A stretch of DNA of 64,000 nucleotides from CBDDEC01 sp965198045 (GTDB lineage: Bacteria > Chloroflexota > Dehalococcoidia > UBA2979). Each line of letters starts with the position of its first letter. The first letter of the stretch is position 1. Below, piece after piece: positions 27,539 to 37,331 of the stretch. The stretch spans positions 124,001 through 188,000 of the forward strand of contig CBDAOL010000011.1 in assembly GCA_965198045.1 (NCBI GenBank), written 5' to 3'. Made by a program: the position numbers and the translations under genes. The notes below the pieces were generated by a model. That model was not told the DNA's origin. It was given only the letters and a program-made list of their open reading frames with translations, and did no database searches.

Positions 27539-28297
27539 GTGGCACGCGAGCCGAAGTATCACCGGGAGGTCGTCGCGGCGCTTGAGGCGATCGGCGAGCC
27601 GCGACTCGGTGAACTCGTCCGACTCGACCGAAGGTCCGAGCTCACCCATCTCGGGATCCGCAGCCCCGCTCTGCGCAAGGTCGTGAAGAGCGGCTTTTCG
27701 TTCTACGAGCTCCCGGAGCGCGAGATCCTCGAGGTCTGGGACGCGCTCTGGCACTTCACGCCGTATGGCGACGTGATGTTCGCTGCGCTTGAGTACTACC
27801 TGCCTCGAGTGAGGAAGGACGCCAGCGCTGACATATGGTCCGTCGTGCAGCACTGGAGCGGACGCGTCGACAACTGGGCGCACAGCGACATGCTGTGCAA
27901 GGTCTACTCGTGGATTCTGGCGAGTCACCACGATCAGGTGTACCCACAGCTCGAAGACTGGAACACGCGTGAGGAGGAGTGGCTTCGCCGAATCTCGATC
28001 GTGAGCTTGATCCACTACACAGGCAAAACCGCCGTGTTCCTGCCGCTGAGCGATGTCCTCCCGCTGGTGTCGAACTGCCTCGACGACCACCGTTATTACG
28101 TCGAGAAGGCGGTCGGGTGGGTGCTACGCGAGATCGGCCACACCCATCCGCGCGAGGTCAGGGCCTACCTCAGCGACCATGCTCCCGAGATGTCTGCTTC
28201 CGCGTTCGCGCGCGCCATCGAGCGCCGTCGCCCAGAGGAACGTGCGGCACTCCGGGAGCTGCGGCGGCAGGCGCTCGCCCAGGAGCCGATCGGCTAG
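27539..28297 (+). CDS. AlkD-like DNA alkylation repair protein
   Basis: A 252-residue HEAT-like repeat protein of the AlkD family of DNA glycosylases. The diagnostic segments are WSGRVDNWAHSDMLC, where the Trp and Asp of the active-site cleft lie, and VEKAVGWVLREIGHTHP, with the second cleft Trp. Family members excise positively charged alkylated bases. The start is a GTG at 27539. Its TAG overlaps the stop of the convergent acetyltransferase (CTAG at 28294-28297). Confidence 0.88.
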   Translation: MAREPKYHREVVAALEAIGEPRLGELVRLDRRSELTHLGIRSPALRKVVKSGFSFYELPEREILEVWDALWHFTPYGDVMFAALEYYLPRVRKDASADIWSVVQHWSGRVDNWAHSDMLCKVYSWILASHHDQVYPQLEDWNTREEEWLRRISIVSLIHYTGKTAVFLPLSDVLPLVSNCLDDHRYYVEKAVGWVLREIGHTHPREVRAYLSDHAPEMSASAFARAIERRRPEERAALRELRRQALAQEPIG

Positions 28298-29518
28298 AAC
28301 CCGTCTGGGCACCACGGCACGTACTCAGTCGCGAAGATTCGGTCGGCCCGCTTGAGGACCGCGTCGTCGGCGGCCTCGATCAGACCCGCGCGCGCCAGCT
28401 GCGTCGCCGGTGCGTTGCCCGACAGCAGCACCGCGAGCTGTGTGGGGCGCATCGTCAGGCCCGGCGACTCGGTTGTACGCGTCACCGTCGTCTCCTCGCC
28501 GTTTGTCTCGAGGCGGTAGCTGCCGATGTTCCAGTCGGCGATGTCGTCCTCGACGACGCGGATCGTCAGCGCGCCCTCGTCGCCGTAGGGACGCTGCGGC
28601 AGTGCCGCCTCGACGTCGGTGATGCGCATCCAGATGCCGTCGCCGCTGGTGCTGCGCAGATCGCGCGGCTCGAGCAGCGCGAATGGTGCGGCAGCGCCCG
28701 GGTCGTAGTTCCACCAGCGCACGCGATCGACGAGGTCGTGCGCGGCCACGAAGTTCCAGAGACCGCGCTCCGCGTCCGGGTCGAGCGCGATCGCTTCGCG
28801 CACCTCCATGAACTGGTCGGGGCCCGGCTCCAGCATGATCGGCTGGTTGTAGTCACGCTCACGGATCGTGAACGTCAGGTACCCCGTCGCTGCGCCTGGG
28901 GCGTCGTGATAGACGCCGTAGCGCTGCTTCTTGTCGTTCAGACGCGCGTCCCAGAGCTGCGGCGCGCGATCGATCATCAGGTTCCGCGGGCGTCGAAACT
29001 CGCGGTAGATGCCCTCGAGGAGCGGCCGCGCCTCGTCCTTCTCCATCACGCGCACGGCGCCGCTCGACTCGGGTGCGGCGTCGTTGAAGGCGACGTTGCG
29101 AGGCTGGAGCATCAGCGTGCGCGACATCGTGGCGAGCCCGTAGCCGAAGCGCTGGTAGATCGCGCCGAACGAGGGCCACAGGATCGCGATCGACTGGCCG
29201 CGGGCGCGCTCGTCCGAGATCGCCTGCGTCATGACCTCCCGCAACAGGCCCTGACGGCGGAACTCAGGGTACGTACCGACCGCCGTGACGGCGGCCATCT
29301 GCACCGGCGCGCCGTTGAGGCGCACCTGGAACGGGTAGGCGCCGAAGCTCGTGGCGATCCGACCATCCGACGAAGGCGGCGTGCGTCCACTCTGGCTGCA
29401 GCGCGCCAGGGCTCTCCGCCTGCTCCTCGGGCGTGCGGCTGTCGGCGAATACGTAGCTGGGGACGCGGCCGAACTCGGCCATTTCGTCCGCGGTGACGGG
29501 GCGAATCTCAACGCTCAC
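28294..29518 (-). CDS. Eis-type GNAT N-acetyltransferase, frame broken near 29366
   Basis: A GNAT protein of the Eis/'enhanced intracellular survival' type, which carries two acetyltransferase folds and an SCP2-like C-terminal domain. The acetyl-CoA loop is EFRRQGLLREVM, and the C-terminus shows RPTQLAVLLSGNAPATQLARAGL, the SCP2-like end. The first 50 residues (MSVEIRPVTADEMAEFGRVP) lie in another frame: TTCGTCGGATGGTC near 29366 has one extra G relative to TTC-GTC-GAT-GGT. Corrected length about 408 residues, normal for Eis homologues. They acetylate amines on aminoglycosides, peptides or other substrates. Confidence 0.8.
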
Positions 29519-29645
29519 GTGGTCCCTCTCCTGTTCGGCAGCGCGCTTTCCACACCGCCGAGCGGCTCGCGCCGACGCGATCCTGGCGTCGGCGTACAGG
29601 GACGGTAACGCATGAGAACGCGATCGGTTGCCAGCTCAGTCGGGC

Positions 29646-32168
29646 CTACGCCTCGGTGGCCTCGCCCTGCAGCGCGCCGACGATACCGCGTTCGATCAGG
29701 TCGGTGATCGCCGCCTCGTCGTACCCGAGCTCGCCAAGGATGCGCTCGCTGTCCTCGCCGGCGAGCACGCCCGCGCCGAGGGTCATGGGCGAGCGTCGCG
29801 TGCGTGTGACCGGGCCGTGCCGCACGAGTTCGCCCCACTGCCCGTGCTGGCTGACGGTGGTGTACTCGTTGACCTTCACGTGCTCGTCGTCGAGCCAGAA
29901 CTCGCTGGGCACCGGTCCATCAGCGCGCACGCAGCCGAGGCCGACGATCGCGAGCAGCTGCTCCCAGGCGTCGGCCGTGTCGGTCTTGAACAGCTCGGAC
30001 AGCAGCGCCGTCAGCTCCTCGGCGTTAGCCGCCCGTAATTCGCGGGTGGCGAAGCGCGGATCGACGGACAGCTCAGGCGCCTCGATGCGGCGGCAGAAGC
30101 GCTGCCACTCCTTCTCCTGCACCAGTCCGAGGAACACCCAACCCTCGCTGCACTCGTAGAGGCGGTAGGTCGGGCCTGTGCCGTAGAGGTCGGCGTTCGT
30201 CTCGCCGCGTGGCTCCTTGCCCTCGTACCAGACGAAGTCGTCGGCGTTGGCCCAGGCGTTCGCGCCGAACATGTCGACGAACACCTGCTGCCCCTCGCCG
30301 CTCGCGCGGCGCGCGTACAGCGCCAGCAACGTCGAGGCGGCGATCACCGACGAGGTGTTCGGGTCCGGGTTCACCTCGTTCGCCCGGAACAGGCGACGTG
30401 CCGTTTCGCGGAAGTCGTCGAACGTCTCGTCGGTCTCGGGGATGCCACCCGACTGCCGGAGCGCACCGCCGACGCCGGCGCCGGGGATCGGGTGCGTCGA
30501 GGGGCGGTGGGCGCTCGGCCCGTCAGAGCCGTACCCGTTGGCCTGCAGATAGACGATGTCCGGCTTGATCGCCTTCACGTCCTCGTAGCCGATGCCGAGC
30601 CGCTCCGGAACGCCCGGCCGGTAGTTGTGCATCACCACGTCGGTCTGCTCGAGGAGCTGGCGCACGACCGCCTGGCCCTCCTTGCTCTTGAGGTCGAGGC
30701 AGATCGATTCCTTGGAGGCGTTCGTCTTGATCGCGCCGATGCCGCCCATGTTGCGGTACGGGTCGCCGCCGATCGGCTCGACCTTGATCACCCGTGCGCC
30801 GAGGTCGGCGAGCATCGAGGCGCCCAGCGGCGTTGCGATGATGGTCGCGAACTCGAGGATGGTCACGCCATCGAGCGCTGGTTGCGGCTCGCCCTCCCCG
30901 GGGCGGGGCTGCCACGGCTGCCGGCCGTCGCCCAGGACCTCGAGCGTGTGCTGGCCGGGCAGGGGGATCGCGCCCTCGACTGCGCCGGGGGTCGCGGTGA
31001 GCTTCGCGAGCAGGCCGAGCTCCTTCATCGGATCCCGCGGCTCACCCTGGGCGTAGTAGCCGAGCGCTGCCTCGGTGACGGAGATGCCCTCCTTCATCTT
31101 CAGCGGCCCGCGCGGATCCTCGACCTCCATCACGTGCTGGTTCTCGATCATGTCGGGGTCGAGCAGCGCCTCTTGCGTCGACTGGAACGGGTGCGCCACG
31201 ACGTCGCCGTGGTCGGAGAAGATCTGCATCCACTCGGCGGCGGTCTTCTCGCGCATGCGGTCGAACATGCGCTCGCGGAACTCCTCGCGGAACTCCCCGT
31301 CCCAGAGCGCGGGCGGGCCCACGGCTCGCGGGTCGGCGTAGACATCGATCAGGTCGGTCGCGGTGAGGAAGTTGTCGAAGAGGTGCTGCAGCAGGTTGCC
31401 CAGCTGGATCCAGCGCCCGTCCTTGGTCGGCACCGGGTGGTAGTTGAGGGTCGGCATGCGGTATGGGTCCGCCCGCGGGTCGATCTGGAACTCTTCGAGG
31501 CCGCGCCGCCGCAGCTGGAGGTGGTAGAGCCCGCCCAGTTCGTAGGGCAACAGGCCCTGCAGCATGCTGGTCTCGACGTACTGGCCGAAGCCCAGCCGGT
31601 CGCGCGCCAGCAGCCCGGCGAGGATGCCCTGCACCGCCCCCAGGGCCGCCGCGTGCGAGGCGACGTTCACCGCTGCGAAGGCGGGCCCTTCGCGGTTCGG
31701 CAGCCCGGCGAAGGCGGCCATGCGGCCGGCCTTGGCAGCCACGACGCCCTCGTACCCGGGGTAGCCCACGTACGGCCCGTAGGGGCCAAAGCCAGAGATC
31801 TGGCAGTAGACGAGCCCCGCGTTGCGGTAATTCAACACGTCGTAGTCGCAGCCGAGATCGACGGCGGCGTGGCCTCGATAGGAGGTGATGACCACGTCGG
31901 CGGTCTCGACCAGGGTGAACAGCCGGTCGCGTTCGACCTCGCGGTGCAGGTCCAGTTCGACCGAGCGCTTGCCACGCAGCCACATTGGCGCGTTGGCCAG
32001 GAAGCGGAAGGGGTCGCCGCCGGGGCGCTCGACCTTGATCACATCGGCGCCGAAGTCAGCGAGGATCATCGTCGCGATGCCGCCGACCGGCCCGTTGGTC
32101 AGGTCGATCACGCGAATGTCGCTGAGCGGACCGGCCACCTCGACGCTCCCTTCCACCCCGATCATCAC
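29646..32168 (-). CDS. Double-domain CaiB/BaiF (class III) CoA-transferase
   Basis: An 840-residue fusion of two class III CoA-transferase domains. Domain 1 (about 14-400) starts IRVIDLTNGPVGGIATMILA and has the CoA-binding DFGADVIKVERPGGDPFR; domain 2 (about 430-825) has TILEFATIIATPLGASMLAD and LGARVIKVEPIGGDPYR. The catalytic Asp expected in 'GQ.VDVS' is Glu199 in domain 1 (GQYVETSML) and Phe in domain 2 (GQQVFVDMF), so neither site is textbook. Two-domain forms are common in actinobacterial and chloroflexal genomes, often with acyl-CoA dehydrogenases. A second ATG at 32165 follows the first directly. Confidence 0.85.
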   Translation of the reverse strand: MMIGVEGSVEVAGPLSDIRVIDLTNGPVGGIATMILADFGADVIKVERPGGDPFRFLANAPMWLRGKRSVELDLHREVERDRLFTLVETADVVITSYRGHAAVDLGCDYDVLNYRNAGLVYCQISGFGPYGPYVGYPGYEGVVAAKAGRMAAFAGLPNREGPAFAAVNVASHAAALGAVQGILAGLLARDRLGFGQYVETSMLQGLLPYELGGLYHLQLRRRGLEEFQIDPRADPYRMPTLNYHPVPTKDGRWIQLGNLLQHLFDNFLTATDLIDVYADPRAVGPPALWDGEFREEFRERMFDRMREKTAAEWMQIFSDHGDVVAHPFQSTQEALLDPDMIENQHVMEVEDPRGPLKMKEGISVTEAALGYYAQGEPRDPMKELGLLAKLTATPGAVEGAIPLPGQHTLEVLGDGRQPWQPRPGEGEPQPALDGVTILEFATIIATPLGASMLADLGARVIKVEPIGGDPYRNMGGIGAIKTNASKESICLDLKSKEGQAVVRQLLEQTDVVMHNYRPGVPERLGIGYEDVKAIKPDIVYLQANGYGSDGPSAHRPSTHPIPGAGVGGALRQSGGIPETDETFDDFRETARRLFRANEVNPDPNTSSVIAASTLLALYARRASGEGQQVFVDMFGANAWANADDFVWYEGKEPRGETNADLYGTGPTYRLYECSEGWVFLGLVQEKEWQRFCRRIEAPELSVDPRFATRELRAANAEELTALLSELFKTDTADAWEQLLAIVGLGCVRADGPVPSEFWLDDEHVKVNEYTTVSQHGQWGELVRHGPVTRTRRSPMTLGAGVLAGEDSERILGELGYDEAAITDLIERGIVGALQGEATEA

Positions 32169-32260
32169 GCGCGCCGCCGGAGGCGCAGGCTCCGCATGTT
32201 AGGTCAGCCCGCGCCCGCGTCCCAGTGGCCTCGGCGCGACGAGGATCCTCGACCGAGCGG

Positions 32261-33502
<1,242 letters not shown>

Positions 33503-33567
33503 GACTCCACCACGATGCGGCTCACCATCGCATGTTCTCCGCGATCCTCGTCACGCTGCTGCTGGCT

Positions 33568-34638
33568 TCAGCGCACCGCCGTGACCGTGCGTGAGCCTCG
33601 CGTTGCCGGCGCTCGGCGTCCGAGGTCGCGCGTGATGGCAGCGAACCGCTCGATGTCGGGAACGCGATCCTCGGCGATGAGGCGCCGGCCGTGTTCGCGC
33701 GCGAGGTCGCCGGAATGTGCGGTGCCGCGCGCCTCCGCGAAGCCGGCGTCGAGGAGTGCGGCGACGAGCCAGTCGGTCGTCCAGCGCTGCAGTTCTACGA
33801 CGAGCGAACGCTCGGCGTGCGGTGCCAGCTGTTCGAGCAGAGCTAGGCCGAGGTCCGAGCCCGCCTCGAGGAGCGTTTCGCCGAGCGCCCGCGGCGCGTC
33901 CGCCCCGGCGACCAGTGCCTCGCGGTGGATGGTCGCCGCCTCGCCGTCGGCAGGGAGCACGAGGACCGAGCGCCGCTCCCGTGGCGGGTCCTGGTCGCGG
34001 CGCGTGTACTGGTAGAGCAACCGCGGCGAGCCATCGGGTGCGACACCTTCGAGCAACGCGATGGTCTCGAGGCGCGGGCGTGGCAGCTCCCACACCTGGT
34101 AGGAGGCCCGCAGCACCCCGCTCGGTCGCAGCACGCGGCCGATCTCCCGCAGCGCTGCCAGCGGATCTGCCGCCTCCTCGAGCGAGGCGGCGGCGGTCGC
34201 GAGGTCGATCGAAGCGTCGGCCAGCGGGAGCCCTGCCGCGTCGCCCGCAATGAACGAGGCGTTTGCGATGCCCAGCCGGAGCCCGTTCGCGCGACAGACC
34301 CCGACGCGCCGGGGCGAGGGGTCGATGCCGATCACCCGAGCGTCGGGGAGCGAGTGCGCCAACGGCAGGGCGGGCCAGCCGTCGCCGGGGCCGACGTCGA
34401 GGACCGTACCGCCGCCTCGGACGGTGGCCGGCAGGTGCGAGGCGTAGTCGGCGACGCGGGCGGCGTCGGCCCAGTGCCGCTCCTGTCGTGGGTCATACGG
34501 CACGTCGACGAAGGAGAGCCGGCTGCTGCCCTGCCGTGGCGTCAGCTCGTAGATGCCGCCCGCCGAACTCACCGCCTCGGGCGGTGCGAGTTCACGCCAG
34601 CGGCGTTCGATGGTGGTCGGTTCGAGGTCGGTGTTCAC
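33568..34638 (-). CDS. Class I SAM-dependent methyltransferase
   Basis: A 356-residue methyltransferase. The SAM-binding motif I is VLDVGPGDGWPALPLA, motif II is VIGIDPSPRRVGV, and the following AGDAAGLPLADASIDLATAA and LREIGRVLRPSGVLRASYQV match the family order. A C-terminal extension of about 150 residues is Arg/Glu-rich and of unknown function. The start is a GTG at 34638 with no clear Shine-Dalgarno. The acceptor substrate cannot be inferred. Confidence 0.8.
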   Translation of the reverse strand: MNTDLEPTTIERRWRELAPPEAVSSAGGIYELTPRQGSSRLSFVDVPYDPRQERHWADAARVADYASHLPATVRGGGTVLDVGPGDGWPALPLAHSLPDARVIGIDPSPRRVGVCRANGLRLGIANASFIAGDAAGLPLADASIDLATAAASLEEAADPLAALREIGRVLRPSGVLRASYQVWELPRPRLETIALLEGVAPDGSPRLLYQYTRRDQDPPRERRSVLVLPADGEAATIHREALVAGADAPRALGETLLEAGSDLGLALLEQLAPHAERSLVVELQRWTTDWLVAALLDAGFAEARGTAHSGDLAREHGRRLIAEDRVPDIERFAAITRDLGRRAPATRGSRTVTAVR

Positions 34639-34721
34639 GATGGATACAGAAACTCATGATCGATACAGAACGGCGGCGCAGCTGCGCCCCCGTTCACTCG
34701 TCAACTTCCGCCACGCGGGTG

Positions 34722-35144
34722 CTACGGGTCGACGCGAGCGGTCGCCTCGCCCGTGACAACGGCCTGGCCGTCCTGGTTCGAGGTCACCAGCGCCAGGTCG
34801 ACGAAGTGCTCGCCACCCTCCTCGCGGATGCCCTCGACGGTGGCCGCGGCGGTCAGTGAGTCGCCGGGCCAGACCTGCGAGACGAAGCGGACGCCGAACT
34901 TGGTCAGGCGGCCGTCGCCGACCCAGGTGGTCAGCATCGTCCCCGTCAGGCCCATGCTGAGCATGCCGTGCGCGAAGACGCTCCGGTAGCCGCCGATCTC
35001 CTTCGTGAACACCTCGTCGGTGTGCAGCGGGTTGTAGTCGCCGGAGGCGCCGGCGTACTGCACGATCTGCGTCCGGCTGAGGTTGTCGGCGACGAGCTGC
35101 TCGTGCAGGTCGCCCACGCTGAGTTCGCTTGCCTTCAGTGGCAT
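34722..35144 (-). CDS. MaoC-type (R)-hydratase/dehydratase
   Basis: A 140-residue hot-dog-fold dehydratase. The hydratase motif is YAGASGDYNPLHTD, with the active-site Asp and His, followed by FAHGMLSMG. Ten bases upstream lies the FAS1-like partner, so the two are probably translated together and form a heteromeric enoyl-CoA hydratase as in the HadAB/HadBC type systems. Likely acts on 2-enoyl-CoA intermediates. Confidence 0.88.
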   Translation of the reverse strand: MPLKASELSVGDLHEQLVADNLSRTQIVQYAGASGDYNPLHTDEVFTKEIGGYRSVFAHGMLSMGLTGTMLTTWVGDGRLTKFGVRFVSQVWPGDSLTAAATVEGIREEGGEHFVDLALVTSNQDGQAVVTGEATARVDP

Positions 35145-35154
35145 CGTTCGCCCC

Positions 35155-35655
35155 CTAGCCCTGGTCCACGACGCGCTCGGTGCGCACGCCCACGGAGCGG
35201 GCGGTGATCACGAGCTCGTCGTTCTCGTCGTAGTACTCGGTGATGGACTCGCTGAACGTCAGCTTGCCCGCACGTCGGCCCTCGCGCTCCCAGGTCTTGC
35301 CGGGCTTGTTCACGGCGTGCAGGACATCGCCAGCGCGCAGTTGTCGGTGGTACTCGAAGTGCTGCTCCGCGTGGAGGCCGGTGCCGCCACCGCCACCCCC
35401 ACCGCCGCCGCCCTCGCGCTTCACGCCCGTGGCCTCGCGGCCGGAGCCGAACCACGGCTCGCCGATCCTCGGACGAAGGCCGGCGCTGGGGTCGAACTGT
35501 GACGAGGCCTGCACGAACGTCGGTGGGGCGATCATGCCGCCGGGCTCCGTCGTCTTCGCGTACTCCTCGTCGTAGTAGATCTGGTTCGTGTCACCGACGG
35601 CACGGGCGAACATCATGATGTGCCCGGCCTCGATGGGGAATCGGTCAACGGCCAT
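35155..35655 (-). CDS. FAS1-like/MaoC N-terminal dehydratase domain protein
   Basis: A 166-residue hot-dog protein of the MaoC_dehydrat_N type. MAVDRFPIEAGHIMMFARAV starts the fold and SITEYYDENDELVITARSVG ends it. An unbroken run of ten glycines interrupts the middle (about residues 81-90), encoded by a GCC/ACC-rich stretch, and probably forms a flexible loop. It lies just ahead of the MaoC hydratase; family knowledge says this N-terminal subunit lacks the catalytic Asp/His and supports the partner. The ATG at 35655 is preceded by GAGG. Confidence 0.82.
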   Translation of the reverse strand: MAVDRFPIEAGHIMMFARAVGDTNQIYYDEEYAKTTEPGGMIAPPTFVQASSQFDPSAGLRPRIGEPWFGSGREATGVKREGGGGGGGGGGTGLHAEQHFEYHRQLRAGDVLHAVNKPGKTWEREGRRAGKLTFSESITEYYDENDELVITARSVGVRTERVVDQG

Positions 35656-35664
35656 CCTGCTACC

Positions 35665-35694
35665 TCTCTGCGCGTCTCTGCGCGTCTCTGCGCG
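35665..35694 (+). repeat. Three perfect 10-bp tandem repeats (TCTCTGCGCG)
   Basis: Three uninterrupted copies of TCTCTGCGCG directly in front of the dehydratase start on the opposite strand. Copy-number change here would alter the untranslated leader; no known protein site matches. Confidence 0.75.
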
Positions 35695-35787
35695 TCGCGC
35701 TGGTCTCGCCGCCTGCTCTGGGCGCACGCGGGCGCGGACGGATTCTAGCGGGCGTTCGCGCTTGAGGGGACGCCTGCTCCGAGCGCG

Positions 35788-36798
35788 CTAGTCCAGCACG
35801 CCGACGTCGCGCATCAGCGCCAGCGTCGCCTCGAGGTCCTCGAGGCGCCCGAGGTCGATCGCCAGCGGCTGCAGCTCATCGATCGAGGGCACGTCTGCGT
35901 TCGCTTCGACCGAGGCCACCACCGGGTACTCGTATGTCTCGTCCGCGAAGTAGCGCTGCGCTGTGTCGCTGAGCAGGAACGCGACGAGCTCCGCGGCTTC
36001 GTCGCCGTGGTCGGCAGCGTTGAGGATGCCAACGCCCGCCACGTTGATCAGTGTGCCGACGTCGCCGGGGGCGGTGTAGTGGTTGCGGGCGCCAAAGCCA
36101 TCGCCCTCCTCAGCCAGAAAGCGATGCAGGTAGTAGTGGTTGACGAAGCCGATGTCGACCTCGCCGGCAGCGACGGCCGCCACGGTCGGCGTGTTCTTCG
36201 CGTACACGATCGGATCGTTCGCCTGGATGCCCTCGAGCCAGCCGCGAGCGGCCTCCTCGCCCTCGACGAGACGCAGCGCGGTGACGAACGCCTGGAACGA
36301 GCCATTTGTGGGCGGCCAGCCGATGCGGCCCGCCCACTGGGGGTCAGTGAAGTCGAGGATCGATGCCGGCAGATCCTCGGGCGAGAGCCGCTCCGTGTTG
36401 TACACCACAACGCGAGCGCGGCCGGAGACGCCGACCCACGCGCCCGAGGGCGCACGCAGCGTCTCCTGCGCGCGTTCGAGCACCTCGTCGTCGAGCTCCG
36501 CGAAGAGCCCTGCCGCCTCGACGGCGCCCAGCGCGCCGGCGTCCTGCGCAAAGAACACGTCTGCGGGGCTGCGGTCGCCCTCCTCGAGCAGCAGTGCCGC
36601 CAGCTCCGCCGTGCCGCCATAGCGCACCCGCACCTCGATGCCCGTCTCTTGCGTGAACCGTTCGAGGATCGGCGCCACCAGCTCCTCGCTCCGACCGGAG
36701 TAGATCGTCACGCTTCGCCCATCGTCACCGCTGCAGGCGTTGGCCAGCGTAGCGGCAAGCAGGAGTGAGGGGAGGGCGAGTCGGAACCATCGGTGCAT
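35788..36798 (-). CDS. Ferric-iron ABC transporter substrate-binding lipoprotein
   Basis: A 336-residue periplasmic/extracytoplasmic Fe3+-binding protein of the FbpA/FutA family. A signal peptide ends in the lipobox ANAC (Cys22). VTIYSGRSEELVAPILERF opens the mature fold and the conserved metal-coordinating tyrosine pair is Tyr222-Tyr223 in NHYYLHRF. It is divergent from the permease and ATPase genes at 37332 and 38954, which complete the importer. A DtxR-type palindrome lies 52 bases upstream of its start. Confidence 0.9.
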   Translation of the reverse strand: MHRWFRLALPSLLLAATLANACSGDDGRSVTIYSGRSEELVAPILERFTQETGIEVRVRYGGTAELAALLLEEGDRSPADVFFAQDAGALGAVEAAGLFAELDDEVLERAQETLRAPSGAWVGVSGRARVVVYNTERLSPEDLPASILDFTDPQWAGRIGWPPTNGSFQAFVTALRLVEGEEAARGWLEGIQANDPIVYAKNTPTVAAVAAGEVDIGFVNHYYLHRFLAEEGDGFGARNHYTAPGDVGTLINVAGVGILNAADHGDEAAELVAFLLSDTAQRYFADETYEYPVVASVEANADVPSIDELQPLAIDLGRLEDLEATLALMRDVGVLD

Positions 36799-36849
36799 CG
36801 TCAGATTCCCGGCCGAATAAGGGAGGGGTGTGCGAGCGAAGATCTTGTC

Positions 36850-36863
36850 TTAGGGCACCCTAA
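36850..36863. promoter_or_regulatory. DtxR/IdeR-like iron box (TTAGGGCACCCTAA)
   Basis: TTAGGG and CCCTAA form a near-perfect palindrome around CA, followed by C, and resemble the half-sites of DtxR/IdeR operators (TTAGGTTAGSCTAACCTAA). It lies in the region between the iron-binding lipoprotein and the microprotein/permease genes, so it could control transport in both directions. No dtxR-type gene is in the window. Confidence 0.5.
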
Positions 36864-36952
36864 CATACAAGTTCTGCATTAGCAACATCGATGGGCATGA
36901 GGACGTTAGTCCAGGATCAGGCTCGGACCTCGACGCCGAGAAGGGACGGGAG

Positions 36953-37066
36953 CTAGAACACGCCACCCGTGCGGATCGCACGCTCGATTCCGTAGATCAC
37001 CAGCAGTACCGCGCCGACGGCGATCCATTTCCAGTGGTACGGGCCGGGGTCTTCGAGCCAGTTCAT
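36953..37066 (-). CDS. 37-residue single-helix membrane microprotein
   Basis: A small frame from ATG 37066 to TAG 36953 encodes a protein that begins MNWLEDPGPYHWKW, crosses the membrane once (IAVGAVLLVIYGIERAI) and ends in RTGGVF. AGGTG ten bases upstream provides a ribosome site, and the composition is protein-like rather than random. It sits between the two arms of the iron transporter. I do not recognise it; it could be a small accessory subunit. Confidence 0.5.
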   Translation of the reverse strand: MNWLEDPGPYHWKWIAVGAVLLVIYGIERAIRTGGVF

Positions 37067-37331
37067 CCGCTGCGCACCTCGACGCTAGCGTAGCGCGGCG
37101 GCGGGCCAGAGGCACCTCGGTCGCCTCGATTCGCGATTGGGACGAACGTCCCGAGCGGCCAAGAGGCGCGGACCGACAGCCGCGTCCCTACCCCCGCGCG
37201 GTGATACCCTGCCGGTGCATTAGGCGGGGCTGCATTCCAACCTTCGTGCCCACTACATCGGGAACGATTTCCGCGCGAGTAGCGGCGAGGAGCCGTGCAG
37301 TGCGGACGCGGCCGGAGCGACAGCGGACAGC

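Noticed and set aside
37139..37152. GGGACGAACGTCCC palindrome upstream of the iron permease
   Set aside because: It is short and about 180 bases from the start codon; it does not match the iron box and could be chance in a GC-rich leader.
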